Made by a program: the position numbers and the translations under genes. The notes under the pieces are model-generated. The model did no database searches and was not told the DNA's origin. It worked only from the letters and a program-made list of their open reading frames with translations. This document shows positions 8,001 through 16,710 of a DNA stretch of 49,067 nt, one piece after another. Source of the DNA: an uncultured Anaerolineae bacterium (GTDB lineage Bacteria > Chloroflexota > Anaerolineae > Promineifilales > Promineifilaceae); contig CALEAD010000076.1 of assembly GCA_937943625.1 (NCBI GenBank), forward strand, positions 1-49,067, written 5' to 3'. The number at the start of each line of letters is the position of its first letter. Positions within the stretch are counted from its first letter, which is position 1.

Positions 8001-9176
8001 ATGCCCCCTTCACCACACACCCCTCGCCTGTTACCGCAACTGCTGGCGCTGACGGCCGCGCGGCTGATGCTAAACACTGGCCTGCGCATGGTTTATCCCT
8101 TTTTGCCCGCCCTGGCGCGAGGCGTGGGGGTGGAACTAACGGCCGTTTACCGCCTGGTGACGCTGCGCAATTTTGCGGGTTTGCTCAGCCCCCTGTTTGG
8201 CCCGCTTATCGAGCGATACGGCCGTAAACCGTTGATGATTGTGGCGATGCTGCTGTTCGCCGTGGGCTGCCTGGTAGTCGTTCTCTGGCCAGCCTATTGG
8301 GGCCTGGGTGCCACCCTGGTCATGATTGGCCTGGCCAAAGTCATCTTCGACCCGGCCATGCAGGCGTACATTGGCGATACCGTGCCCTACCGTCAGCGTG
8401 GCCGCGCCCTGGCCGTGACGGAGCTGGCCTGGTCAGGGGGGCTGCTGCTGGGCGCCCCGCTTATTGGCCTGGCTATTCAGCTTTGGGGATGGCAGTCGCC
8501 GTTTCTCTGGTTGGGCGGGTTGGCGTTGGCAACGACCTTGCTGCTGGTGCGCGTTTTGCCACGGTTGCCCCATGCGGCGCGCCGCCTGCTTACCCTGCGC
8601 AGCATGGCCGCGGTCGTGCGCCGTCATCCCGTCATTTGGGCTGCTGCCCTGTATACGCTGTTGGCCATGGCTGCGAACGAGATTTTCTTCATCGTGTATG
8701 GGGATTGGATGGAGGGTAATTTTGGTCTGGCGTTGGGAGCGCTAGGGCTGGCATCGGCCGTGATTGGCGGCTCGGAGATTGCGGGTGAAATTTCGGCCGG
8801 TTTTCTCGTGGATCGCTTTGGCAAGCGCCCGGTCATTATGACCACCGGCCTGCTGAACGCCCTGGCTTATCTGGCTTTGCCCTTCATTGGCTCATCGCTC
8901 GTCAGCGCCCTGCTGGCGCTGATGCTACTTTTCTGGTTTTTTGAGGTGACGCTGGTGGGGGGCGTGCCTTTGTTGACGGAGCTTGTGCCCAGCGCGCGCA
9001 GCGTGGTGATGTCTGTGGCGTTGGGGGCAGGGGCGCTTGGCCGCGCGCTGGGGTCGCTGATAGGTCCGGTTGTCTTTGCGCGTGGTGGTTTTGGCAGCAG
9101 CGGTCTGGCAGCCGCGGGGGTGATGCTGCTGGCGGTGTTGGTTCTGGCGCTCTGGGTGCGTGAAGGAAAAGAGTAG
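8001..9176 (+). CDS. MFS transporter
   Basis: Major facilitator superfamily protein of 391 residues with about 12 hydrophobic helices. Motif A-like loops are visible in both halves: GPLIERYGRKPLMI (after helix 2) and GFLVDRFGKRPVIM (after helix 8). The substrate is not recognisable; the overall look is of a small-molecule exporter. No Shine-Dalgarno sequence precedes the ATG. A weak TTGTCC-N16-TATTCA at 7966-7993 would place transcription at the start codon, but the hexamers are poor. Confidence 0.88.
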   Translation: MPPSPHTPRLLPQLLALTAARLMLNTGLRMVYPFLPALARGVGVELTAVYRLVTLRNFAGLLSPLFGPLIERYGRKPLMIVAMLLFAVGCLVVVLWPAYWGLGATLVMIGLAKVIFDPAMQAYIGDTVPYRQRGRALAVTELAWSGGLLLGAPLIGLAIQLWGWQSPFLWLGGLALATTLLLVRVLPRLPHAARRLLTLRSMAAVVRRHPVIWAAALYTLLAMAANEIFFIVYGDWMEGNFGLALGALGLASAVIGGSEIAGEISAGFLVDRFGKRPVIMTTGLLNALAYLALPFIGSSLVSALLALMLLFWFFEVTLVGGVPLLTELVPSARSVVMSVALGAGALGRALGSLIGPVVFARGGFGSSGLAAAGVMLLAVLVLALWVREGKE

Positions 9177-9220
9177 GGTCAGACAGGGGATTGAGAAGCA
9201 AGGAGCAAAGGATGCTGTGT

Positions 9221-9266
9221 CAGCGGTCTGCCGTCGGCGGTCAGCGGTCTGCCGTCATTTTCAGGG
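9221..9266 (+). repeat. partial GACCGCC element ending in the hutI ribosome-binding site
   Basis: CTGCCGTCGGCGGTCAGCGG and CATTTTCAGGGGAG match the right end of the dispersed ~95-bp element. The GGGGAG is the Shine-Dalgarno sequence of hutI, eight to nine bases before its ATG. Confidence 0.65.
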
Positions 9267-9275
9267 GAGTTCATC

Positions 9276-10541
9276 ATGGAAGAGGTTGATTTGTTGATTA
9301 TCAATGCCAGTCAGGTGTGTGTGATTCCGGGGGCAAGCGGGCCGCAGCGCGGCGCAACGCTTGGGCAACTGGAGGTGGTGGAAAATGGTGGGGTGGCGGT
9401 GAAGAACGGCCGTATCCACCACGTGGCCCCCTCCGCCGAACTACAAAGCCGCTACGTAGCTGCGCAAACCATTGACGCCAGTGGCCGTGCCGTGATCCCC
9501 GGCTTTGTAGACCCTCACACCCATCTTCCCTGGGTGGGTGACCGCGCGCACGAATTTGAAATGCGCATTGCCGGGGCCAGCTATATGGAAATCATGGCTG
9601 CCGGCGGCGGCATCATGAACAGCGTGCGTCAGGTGCGTCAGGCCAGCCTGGATGAACTGGTCAGCGACAATTTGCCCCGCCTGCGGCGCATGTTGGCTTT
9701 TGGCACCACCAGCGCCGAGGCCAAAACAGGCTATGGCCTGCAAACGGCCAGCGAATTGAAGCAACTTGATGCCATGCTCGCTCTAAACGCAGTCCAGCCG
9801 CTGGAACTGACGCCCACTTTCTTGCCCGCGCACGCCGTTCCCGCAGAGTATCGCGGGCGCACGGACGCCTATGTGCAGCTGGTAATTGATGAGATGTTGC
9901 CGGCTGGCGCTGCCTGGATGGCGCAGCACGCCGTGTCGCTTTTCTGTGACGTGTTTTGTGAGGCAGGCATTTTTGACGTGCCGCAGACGCGCCGCATCTT
10001 GGAAACGGCCGTTTCCCTGGGTTATCGCCTGAAAATTCACGCCGACGAGTTTGAGGGGCTGGGTGGCACAAGGCTCGCCGTCGAGCTAGGCGCAATCTCT
10101 GCCGACCACCTGGTGAAAACGCCGGCTGAAGACATTGCCGCCCTGGGGCAGGGCAGCACCATTGCTGTGGGTCTGCCCGGCACGCCTTTTGGCCTGGGAC
10201 ATCAAGAATACACGCCGGCGCGGCAAATCCTGGCTGCCGGCGGGGCGCTGGCGCTGGCGACTGACTTGAACCCCGGCACCTGCTGGTGTGAATCCATGCA
10301 AATGATCATTGCCCTGGCCTGTCGCTACATGGGACTGACGCAGGCACAGGCGCTGGCCGCAGCCACCATCAACGCTGCACATGCCATTGGCCGGGGACAT
10401 GAGGTGGGCAGCCTGGAGGCGGGCAAACAGGCAGATATTCTCGTTCTGACAGTGGCCGATTACCGGCAGCTTGGCTATCAGTTTGGTGGTAATCTGGTGC
10501 AGACGGTGATCAAAAAGGGACGGGTAGTGGTTGGCGGTTAG
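9276..10541 (+). CDS. hutI: imidazolonepropionase
   Basis: Amidohydrolase of 421 residues that opens imidazolone-5-propionate to N-formimino-L-glutamate in histidine degradation. The metal-binding DPHTH (H81, H83) is followed by the highly characteristic GDRAHEFEMRIAGASY and AAGGGI stretch. Later come LKIHADEFEGLGGTRLAVELG and ATDLNPGTC, all diagnostic of HutI over other amidohydrolases. The ATG is preceded by GGGGAG. No hutU, hutH or formimidoylglutamate hydrolase gene is in the window, so the pathway must be completed elsewhere. Confidence 0.95.
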   Translation: MEEVDLLIINASQVCVIPGASGPQRGATLGQLEVVENGGVAVKNGRIHHVAPSAELQSRYVAAQTIDASGRAVIPGFVDPHTHLPWVGDRAHEFEMRIAGASYMEIMAAGGGIMNSVRQVRQASLDELVSDNLPRLRRMLAFGTTSAEAKTGYGLQTASELKQLDAMLALNAVQPLELTPTFLPAHAVPAEYRGRTDAYVQLVIDEMLPAGAAWMAQHAVSLFCDVFCEAGIFDVPQTRRILETAVSLGYRLKIHADEFEGLGGTRLAVELGAISADHLVKTPAEDIAALGQGSTIAVGLPGTPFGLGHQEYTPARQILAAGGALALATDLNPGTCWCESMQMIIALACRYMGLTQAQALAAATINAAHAIGRGHEVGSLEAGKQADILVLTVADYRQLGYQFGGNLVQTVIKKGRVVVGG

Positions 10542-10566
10542 CGATTGGAGAGGGAAGACCGGGGCA

Positions 10567-10680
10567 GGGTTCAAGCGATGCTTACATTTGACCGCCGACC
10601 ACCAACCGATGACTGCAATGTTGCCAGTGATGGAAAGTCTGCCGTTGGCCATCTGCGGTCAAGGTTGACCGCAGATCCTG
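10567..10680 (+). repeat. dispersed ~95-bp GACCGCC element, copy 2
   Basis: Begins GGTTCAAGCGATGCTTACA, continues TTTGACCGCCGACC and TGCCAGTGATGG, and ends with two GACCGC-type blocks. It is the plus-orientation counterpart of 2183-2283 and 47707-47797 and matches 36411-36503. It fills the gap between hutI and the small membrane protein gene. Confidence 0.7.
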
Positions 10681-10708
10681 GTAATCGCCAATCTCTCTGG
10701 GAGGTTCT

Positions 10709-10909
10709 ATGGATGCTTTAGCCCGGTTAGTGGGTATTTCGCCACAGGAATTGATGGAGTTGATTATTCTGGCGCTGGTGTTGCTGGGGGGATTGTTTTT
10801 GCTGCGTCTGCTTTTTAAGCTGACGGCGGCCGTTTTTCGCCTGGGCTGCCTGGGAATTTTGCTGCTGGTAACGGCCGTGTATTTGCTGCGCCTGGCCGGG
10901 CAACCATAG
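10709..10909 (+). CDS. small membrane protein
   Basis: 66 residues; no family recognised. After a short polar N terminus (MDALARLVGISPQELM) come two hydrophobic segments (about 17-36 and 41-62) separated by a few charged residues. A clear GGGAGG lies about six bases upstream of the ATG, which supports real translation despite the short length. It sits between hutI and the foldase lipoprotein gene on the same strand. A DNA motif site (ACGGCCGT) encodes its Thr-Ala-Val near the C terminus. Confidence 0.7.
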   Translation: MDALARLVGISPQELMELIILALVLLGGLFLLRLLFKLTAAVFRLGCLGILLLVTAVYLLRLAGQP

Positions 10910-10933
10910 CAACCGTCTGACTCCGGCCCCTGC

Positions 10934-10961
10934 TTGCCACGCAGTCACGATGACGTATAAT
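10934..10961 (+). promoter_or_regulatory. leaderless promoter of the PPIC lipoprotein gene
   Basis: TTGCCA (10934-10939), a 16-base spacer and TATAAT (10956-10961). Transcription would begin about 10967-10968, on the ATG at 10968. An in-frame ATG at 10950 lies between the two hexamers and so cannot be the main start. Confidence 0.75.
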
Positions 10962-10967
10962 TTGATT

Positions 10968-11984
10968 ATGTTTTCAAGACATAACGTTGTCAGATGCGCC
11001 TGGCTTTTGATTTTGCTATCTGGGTTGTTGTTGGTTGCCTGCCAGGATAACGTGCCTGCGCCAGCCACTGACCCATCCCCTATCATTGACCCGAACGCAG
11101 CGCCAGCAGCGCCGGCAACGGCCGTTTCCCAGCCTGCTCCGGCAAACACAACGCCGCCAACGCCAACGGCCGTTCCCCTCACGCCAACCCCCACCCCAGA
11201 ACCGCTGGCTGCCCTGGTTAACAATCAGCCCCTTTACCTGGATGATTACGAAAAAGAGCTGGCGCGCTACGAGCAGGCGCTGCTGGAATTGGGGCAGGCG
11301 CCTGAGCAAAACTATCGCAGCATTGTGCTAGAGGCGCTGATTGACCGCTTGCTCATCATACAGGCCGCTGCCAATGCCGGCCTGATCGTTACGCCGGAAA
11401 TGGTGGAGGAAAAGCTAACCGAACTGCGCGGCAGCACCCAAAGCGAAGCGGACTTTAACGCCTGGCTAGAGGCCAATCAGTGGAGCGAGGAAGAGTTTCG
11501 TCAGGCGCTGGTAGCCGAAATGTTGACTGCGCTCATGCGCGACCGCGTAACAGCGGGTGTGCCTTTTGTCGCCGAGCAGGTGCGCGCGCGCTACATCCAG
11601 GTAGTTGACGCCGCCCTGGCCGCGCAGATATTGGCGCAGATCCGTGCCGGCGCCGACTTTGCCACGCTGGCGCGCCAATACTCGCGTGACCCTGCTACGG
11701 CGCCCTCTGGCGGTGATCTCGGCTTTTTTGCGCGCGGTTCCTTGCTGGTTCCTGAACTGGAAGAGGCGGCTATGGCGCTACAGCCGGGGGAAACCAGCGA
11801 AGTGATAGTCGTCAATAACAGCGACGGCAGCCAGACTTTTTACCTGATCCAGGTGATTGAGCGGGATCCGCAACGGCCGTTGAGTGCCAGCATGCGCTAT
11901 ACCCTCCTGACACAAACCTTTACCACCTGGTTGCAGCAGCAGCGCAGCCAGGCCAACGTACAGCGATTTGTCAATACGGAGTAA
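10968..11984 (+). CDS. PPIC-type peptidyl-prolyl isomerase lipoprotein (PrsA/SurA-like)
   Basis: Predicted surface lipoprotein of 338 residues that helps fold exported proteins. It has a signal peptide with lipobox LVAC (Cys25), then a Pro/Thr-rich linker to about residue 80. A helical SurA/PrsA-type N domain follows (ALVNNQPLYLDDYEKELARYE... and LEALIDRLLI). The parvulin domain then shows RARYIQV, DFATLARQYSRDP, GGDLGFFARGSLVPE-like and FYLIQVIER signatures. The start at 10968 follows from the promoter, which overlaps the upstream ATG, and from the signal peptide starting MFSRHNVVR. No Shine-Dalgarno sequence is present, consistent with a leaderless mRNA. Confidence 0.88.
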   Translation: MFSRHNVVRCAWLLILLSGLLLVACQDNVPAPATDPSPIIDPNAAPAAPATAVSQPAPANTTPPTPTAVPLTPTPTPEPLAALVNNQPLYLDDYEKELARYEQALLELGQAPEQNYRSIVLEALIDRLLIIQAAANAGLIVTPEMVEEKLTELRGSTQSEADFNAWLEANQWSEEEFRQALVAEMLTALMRDRVTAGVPFVAEQVRARYIQVVDAALAAQILAQIRAGADFATLARQYSRDPATAPSGGDLGFFARGSLLVPELEEAAMALQPGETSEVIVVNNSDGSQTFYLIQVIERDPQRPLSASMRYTLLTQTFTTWLQQQRSQANVQRFVNTE

Positions 11985-11988
11985 CGAC

Positions 11989-12117
11989 GCAACAGGCTCT
12001 AGCCGCTGTTCCCACTATGCCAGGCAAGCAGCATAGTGTGGGAGACTGGCTGTAGCTAAAAAAGCGCAGTTGTTACAATGCGGGCCACTACGAAGGCTCG
12101 CCGGAGAAGCCTGTTGC
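11989..12117. other. long inverted repeats after the foldase gene
   Basis: Two nested inverted repeats are visible: GCAACAGGCT (11989-11998) against AGCCTGTTGC (12108-12117), and inside it CCCACTATGC against GCATAGTGTGGG (about 12010-12044). No T-run follows the inner hairpin, so it is not a standard terminator. TACAAT at 12074-12079 may be a -10 box for the next gene, but no -35 was found. Confidence 0.55.
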
Positions 12118-12218
12118 CTGGTTTAACGGTTGGTTTCTAACCAACTATCAAACCATCAAACCAACCAGCTGTCTGGTTAGCTACCAATACGGAAGGATAA
12201 CAGGCAAGGAAAAGTGCA

Positions 12219-13007
12219 ATGATGGGACGCTTACTCAATATCTTAACCGCGATGTTGTTTACCCTGGCTTTTCTGATTTTGGCTGTCGTACTTCTCTTTG
12301 CGGTTGCCCCAGACCTGTTCAGAAACACCCCGCTGGCGGTGCTTATACCTGTGGCCGAGCCAACACCCGAAGAAGCGCTGCCCACCCTGGCTCCCATTGC
12401 TGCCGTGCCAACCATGACGCCGACAGCCACCCCAAACCTGCTTGTGCCAACCTGGACACCCGTCAACACCAGCGTGCCGCCCACCAATGTGCCATTTGCC
12501 ACACTTGGGCCAACGGTTACGCCCTCTATTACGCCTATTTTGCCCAGCCGCACGCCCACGCGCACGCCGACCCCCACCCCGACAGACACGCCAACACCCA
12601 CGCCAACCGGCCCCACGCCTACGCCCAGCCCCACGCGGTCGCAGTTTATCTTTACGAAATCTGATCGCAGCCCCTTTTACTTGCCCAATTTTGCCAATAA
12701 CGCAGGTTGCCAGTGGATGGGCGTTGCCGGTGAAGTGCTGGACCTGTTGCGCAATCCGGTTCCTGTTGGCTCGTACCGTGTGCACGTGTGGGGCAGCGGT
12801 ATTGATGAGCGGCTTACAGTGGGCACGGCGCCAGATTACAGCCCCTCTGGTTGGGAACAGTTTTTATTCAATTCACCAGTGGTGCGCGACTATAATATCC
12901 AGCTAGAGACGATCAATGGCACGGCCGTTTCCCAGGTATACAGCTTTACTACCCGCGCCAGCTGCAACGAAAATCTGGTGCGCTTTGATTTTGTGCAGAA
13001 TCATTGA
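12219..13007 (+). CDS. membrane-anchored extracytoplasmic protein of unknown function
   Basis: 262 residues. An N-terminal hydrophobic helix (about 4-28) is followed by a long Pro/Thr-rich spacer (about residues 45-140, with TPTPTPTDTPTPTPT-type runs). The C-terminal domain of ~115 residues contains two cysteines (NAGCQW and RASCNEN) that could form a disulfide. It also contains PVGSYRVHVWGSG and SYSFTTRA-like strands, suggesting a beta-sandwich outside the membrane. I do not recognise the family. Two adjacent ATGs begin the gene (12219 and 12222), with AAGGA 9-12 bases upstream. Confidence 0.75.
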   Translation: MMGRLLNILTAMLFTLAFLILAVVLLFAVAPDLFRNTPLAVLIPVAEPTPEEALPTLAPIAAVPTMTPTATPNLLVPTWTPVNTSVPPTNVPFATLGPTVTPSITPILPSRTPTRTPTPTPTDTPTPTPTGPTPTPSPTRSQFIFTKSDRSPFYLPNFANNAGCQWMGVAGEVLDLLRNPVPVGSYRVHVWGSGIDERLTVGTAPDYSPSGWEQFLFNSPVVRDYNIQLETINGTAVSQVYSFTTRASCNENLVRFDFVQNH

Positions 13008-13037
13008 GTGATTAGTGCTCTCCGTTAACACTCTCCA

Positions 13038-15197
13038 CTATCTGTGCCATTCGGCCACGAGTGTGTAGCTGACTGCTGCGCCAAAGAACTCTTGCAGCAG
13101 AACGCGCCACTGACCGCTGCTGGTCAGGGTAAAGTCGGTAATTCGCTCGGCCACGCCATCTCCCTCATCGTCTACGCGCAGCGCCAGGCTGCCATCTGGC
13201 GCTTGCAGGATCAGCACCACGTCCCGTCCCGCCTCGACTAGCTCCAGCACAATGCTCACCTTTGCGCCCTCCTGGCCGCTGAAGAGCCAAAAGTTCGTCT
13301 GGTCTTCTGGCAAGGTTCCGCTTACAGGCTTGCCGTTGCTGAGTGTGCCCGCATAAGCGGGTAAGGCCGTTGGCGCAGCTTCCAGGCTGATTTCATACAT
13401 CCCTGGCTGACCGCTAAAGTCGCGCACTAAAATCAGATATTGCCCGCTTTCGCGCAGCCGGTGGCGCAATGTCTCCGCTTCTCCGGCCATAAACAGGTCT
13501 TGCGCCGCAACGCGCTCGATGTTTGGGTCAAGCAGCCAGACATCCAGGTCTAGAACGGCCGTTAGCGGGGTCACGCGCACGATAATTTCCTCGTCAGCAT
13601 GGCCATGGAAAAACCAGGCGTGCGCTTCGCGCGGGCGCAACGTTTCCTGGCGCGTCTGTCCCGGCAGCAAGTCACCGGCGTCATAAAAATTGGCCGTTCT
13701 ATCCTGCCCTTCACTGAGAGAAAGCGTGTACGGCCCACCGGCGCTGGCAAAGCTGCTCACGTAGATGGCGTACTCCCCGCTGGCAGGCAGTTGAAAGCCG
13801 GCCACTACTTCCGCATCCCCGCTAAACCCTTCATCCAGGGCAACCAGGCGTGTGCCGTTCGGCCCGTACAGGTTCAGAATCGGGTCTAGCTTTTCGCTGC
13901 CTGGCTGCACCACAATGTTGATGAACTGTTCAGCCGTGCCGCTAAAGCGCCAGATGTGCTGCGATTCCGCCGCAAGCGTGCTTTGTACCCCTTCGCCCAG
14001 GCGAATGAGCCCCTCACCTCTGAAAGCAGGTTCGCTGCTTAGCTGTACCTCCAGCGCGTATTGCCCAGATTGCGCCGCAAAGTCACTGATGACAAGCAGA
14101 TAAAGGCCCGGTGAGGGCAGAAATATGTCGGTTGCCCGTTCGCGGTAGCCTGTGTACCCATTATTCAGGCGTGCCGCCACCGGGTTTCCTTTGGGGTCAA
14201 TCAGTGTGACAACCGGGTCTAGATATTGGCTCAGGGGGCTGACTGCCAGATTCAGGTAGGCTGGCGCCTCAAGGGGCAGCAGCCACATATCAGGCAGATT
14301 TGGCAGGCTGGTGGCGCGCACTTCTGTGGGCTGATTCAGGCTTTGCACGGAGCTGCTGAAGAAGCGCAGCACTCCGTTGGCCATGTTCAGGCTGGCGTGC
14401 ATGGGGGGCAAAACAGCCGTCTGGCTCATGCGGGCAAAGGCGGTGTCCAGGTCTGACCACTGCGCGGCAGGGGCGCTGAAGAGGAATAGGACCTGGATGG
14501 AGTGCATGGGGGTGGGGCCGGGAGCCAGGAAGTAAAGCAGGCGCGTGCGCGGCTCAGAGAAGGTGTGGCGCAGGCTGGGCAATGGCATTCCCGCCACGTC
14601 AATCACTGCACCTGCCAGGTTGCCTACCTGCAAGGTGGTAATATCGCTGAGGGGGACAACGGCCGTTTCCAGGCGCGCCAGCACAGAGCCAAGACCGGCT
14701 ATTGGCACGGTAGGCGGCAAATCTACCTTTGTGACCAGGGCAAGGGCGATGCCGCCCTCGCTCACTTCTTTACCGGCAAGCATGCCCATGCCTGTGCGCA
14801 CCGAGTCAGCAGCCAACAGGGCAATAACCCCAAGGGAGCTGAGCGCCGTTTCTGCCGTCAGGCTGGACGATAAATCTACCCAGGAGGGGGGCACTTCCAG
14901 ACGCAGGCCACCAGCGCTGTAGCCAACGCTTTGCCAGGTTGGGGTTGGTTCAAGCGAAGGGAAGGGAACCGGTATGGGGGCAAAGGTGGAGGTGGGGAAG
15001 CGGCGCGCAGAGGGCGTAGGCGGCGGGAGTGTGGGTGAGGCAACAACCATTGCATCGTCAACGGCCGTTGGCGTTGGTGGGGGTGGGGGGGCTTCCTGGG
15101 GAGCGCTATAGCAACCTATGAGAAAAAGCAGAGGCCCTGCCAGTGTAGGCAGGAGAAATCTTTTCCATTTCAGGCACGACCACTGCCCGTACCTCAT
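13038..15197 (-). CDS. lipoprotein with four PPC-like domains
   Basis: Predicted lipoprotein of about 719 residues with lipobox LIGC (Cys29) and a Pro/Thr-rich linker. An N-terminal domain of ~250 residues follows, of unknown function (GGLRLEVPPSWVDLSSS...). After it come four repeats of about 120 residues with the pattern LDP.V.L..P.G / SG.Y.L.V..F....G.Y.L, typical of pre-peptidase C-terminal (PPC) beta-sandwiches, which often bind polymers. The chosen ATG at 15197 overlaps the upstream stop codon as ATGA, indicating translational coupling to the LCP gene. An in-frame ATG six codons earlier is possible. Confidence 0.82.
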   Translation of the reverse strand: MRYGQWSCLKWKRFLLPTLAGPLLFLIGCYSAPQEAPPPPPTPTAVDDAMVVASPTLPPPTPSARRFPTSTFAPIPVPFPSLEPTPTWQSVGYSAGGLRLEVPPSWVDLSSSLTAETALSSLGVIALLAADSVRTGMGMLAGKEVSEGGIALALVTKVDLPPTVPIAGLGSVLARLETAVVPLSDITTLQVGNLAGAVIDVAGMPLPSLRHTFSEPRTRLLYFLAPGPTPMHSIQVLFLFSAPAAQWSDLDTAFARMSQTAVLPPMHASLNMANGVLRFFSSSVQSLNQPTEVRATSLPNLPDMWLLPLEAPAYLNLAVSPLSQYLDPVVTLIDPKGNPVAARLNNGYTGYRERATDIFLPSPGLYLLVISDFAAQSGQYALEVQLSSEPAFRGEGLIRLGEGVQSTLAAESQHIWRFSGTAEQFINIVVQPGSEKLDPILNLYGPNGTRLVALDEGFSGDAEVVAGFQLPASGEYAIYVSSFASAGGPYTLSLSEGQDRTANFYDAGDLLPGQTRQETLRPREAHAWFFHGHADEEIIVRVTPLTAVLDLDVWLLDPNIERVAAQDLFMAGEAETLRHRLRESGQYLILVRDFSGQPGMYEISLEAAPTALPAYAGTLSNGKPVSGTLPEDQTNFWLFSGQEGAKVSIVLELVEAGRDVVLILQAPDGSLALRVDDEGDGVAERITDFTLTSSGQWRVLLQEFFGAAVSYTLVAEWHR

Positions 15198-16630
15198 TGG
15201 CCTGGCACCTGCCAATCATTGCCCAAGATGATCAACACGTCAAAATCGCCCGGTGGTGCACCCTGGGCGCTGCTGACGTTGAGCGGCGGCACGCCCATCA
15301 ATTGCACCAGGTAAAAGGTAGTGTTCGGGTGGGTGCCGTAATCAATAATTTGCGTCGAGCGGTAGGTGGCTGAGTCGGCATTGCCGATTTGGGTAACATT
15401 TACTCCATAACGCTGCAAGAAAGTTTGCGTGGCGCCTGCCAGACCAAACACAGCCGTGCCGTTGTACACTGCCACGCGCGCCTGCTCGGCGCGCATCAGC
15501 GCCGGTAAGTTGGCGATGGCAGGCGTGGGCACCGGTGGGGGCGTAAATAGCTCGTCGCGCAGTTTGCGAATCTCTTCGCGCAGCGGTACAAGCACCTGAC
15601 GGCCGTCTGGCGTGGTCTGGTTGATCACATAACGATAATCAATAACGGCCGTGCGAATGTTCTCACGCGGAATATCCTGCGCCAGAAACGCCAGTTGCGC
15701 TATCTCATCCAGGGACAGATTGGTGCGCACGTTCTCCTGCACCGTTTGCCAGATTTGCGGCGCTTCGCGCACCAGTTGTGGCAGCATATTCAGGTTCAGC
15801 ACCTTATCGCGCACCGCCAGCGCCACAAGCTGCTGCCGCCCGGCGCGATCTACGTCACCGCCAAAGGTGGCGCGCGTGCGCGCGTACTTCAGCGCCGTTT
15901 CACCGTTGAGTTGTTGTACGCCCGCGCTGATACGAAACGGGTCATACCCATAGCAGTTGTCTGGGTAAAATGGATCATCAATGGCTTCGGGCACATCTAG
16001 CTCAATGCCGCCAATCAGGTCTATGATCTTGGTAAATGCCTGAAAATCAATGGCCACGTAGTAGTCTACCGGTACCCCCAGTGTGGCCGCTATGGTTTCC
16101 CGCGCCAGTGCCTGCCCGCCCCCTGGATAATTGTGCACCTGGCCGTTGTAATAGGCCTGATTAATGCGGTCAACGCCAAAGCCAGGAATCTCTACCCACA
16201 GGTCACGCGGAATGGAGAGCACGGCTGCCGAAAGCGTCACGGGGTCAATGGTTACCAGCATCAGGCTGTCGGAATGGGTGGGGCCTTCTTCGTCGCAGCG
16301 CCGGTCTACGCCCAGCAGCAAAATGGAGACGCGCTCCTGGCCCTGCCAGCCCTTAAAGGCTGCGCCGGAAATAAAGGGCACGGGGGTGCTTTGGCTGATG
16401 GAAATGGCCGGAGCCGCGCGCGTCGTGGCTGTTTGTGGCTGTGTTTCTGTCACATGGCTAAATTCGGGGTCTAACATTTCCCAACGCGCCACCTGTGCCT
16501 GTACAGTGCGGTACAGCCAGACGGTGCTGCCGAGCAGGCAGGCAGCCAGTAAAACAGCCACCAGACCTAAGGCCCAGAGCGGTAAACGAATCCCATTGCG
16601 AGTACGAGAGCTTGCGTTACGCGCGGTCAT
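15194..16630 (-). CDS. LytR-CpsA-Psr family protein with LytR_C domain
   Basis: Membrane-anchored enzyme of 478 residues; the family transfers lipid-linked glycopolymers to peptidoglycan. One N-terminal helix (about 16-38) precedes the LCP domain (about 95-275). That domain shows ILLLGVDRR, HSDSLMLVTIDP, LSIPRDLWVEIPGFGVDRINQAYYNG and ALKYARTRATFGGDVDRAGRQQ, all core family motifs with the conserved Arg and Asp residues. A LytR_C domain (RVAVYNGTAVFGLAG...) closes the protein. The last codons overlap the start of the PPC lipoprotein gene. The ATG follows a -10 box with a ~30-base leader. Confidence 0.93.
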   Translation of the reverse strand: MTARNASSRTRNGIRLPLWALGLVAVLLAACLLGSTVWLYRTVQAQVARWEMLDPEFSHVTETQPQTATTRAAPAISISQSTPVPFISGAAFKGWQGQERVSILLLGVDRRCDEEGPTHSDSLMLVTIDPVTLSAAVLSIPRDLWVEIPGFGVDRINQAYYNGQVHNYPGGGQALARETIAATLGVPVDYYVAIDFQAFTKIIDLIGGIELDVPEAIDDPFYPDNCYGYDPFRISAGVQQLNGETALKYARTRATFGGDVDRAGRQQLVALAVRDKVLNLNMLPQLVREAPQIWQTVQENVRTNLSLDEIAQLAFLAQDIPRENIRTAVIDYRYVINQTTPDGRQVLVPLREEIRKLRDELFTPPPVPTPAIANLPALMRAEQARVAVYNGTAVFGLAGATQTFLQRYGVNVTQIGNADSATYRSTQIIDYGTHPNTTFYLVQLMGVPPLNVSSAQGAPPGDFDVLIILGNDWQVPGQ

Positions 16631-16667
16631 TCAAGCAACTTTTCCAATAGAGTACGACAGGTGGGCA

Positions 16668-16673
16668 TTATAC
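16668..16673 (-). promoter_or_regulatory. -10 box upstream of the LCP gene
   Basis: Perfect TATAAT on the minus strand, giving a ~30-base untranslated leader. The expected -35 position shows no good TTGACA; a CTGACA lies 14 bases upstream, a short spacing. Confidence 0.5.
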
Positions 16674-16710
16674 CAGCCAGTTAGCTTGTCAGCCAGTCAG
16701 CCCGGCAGCT

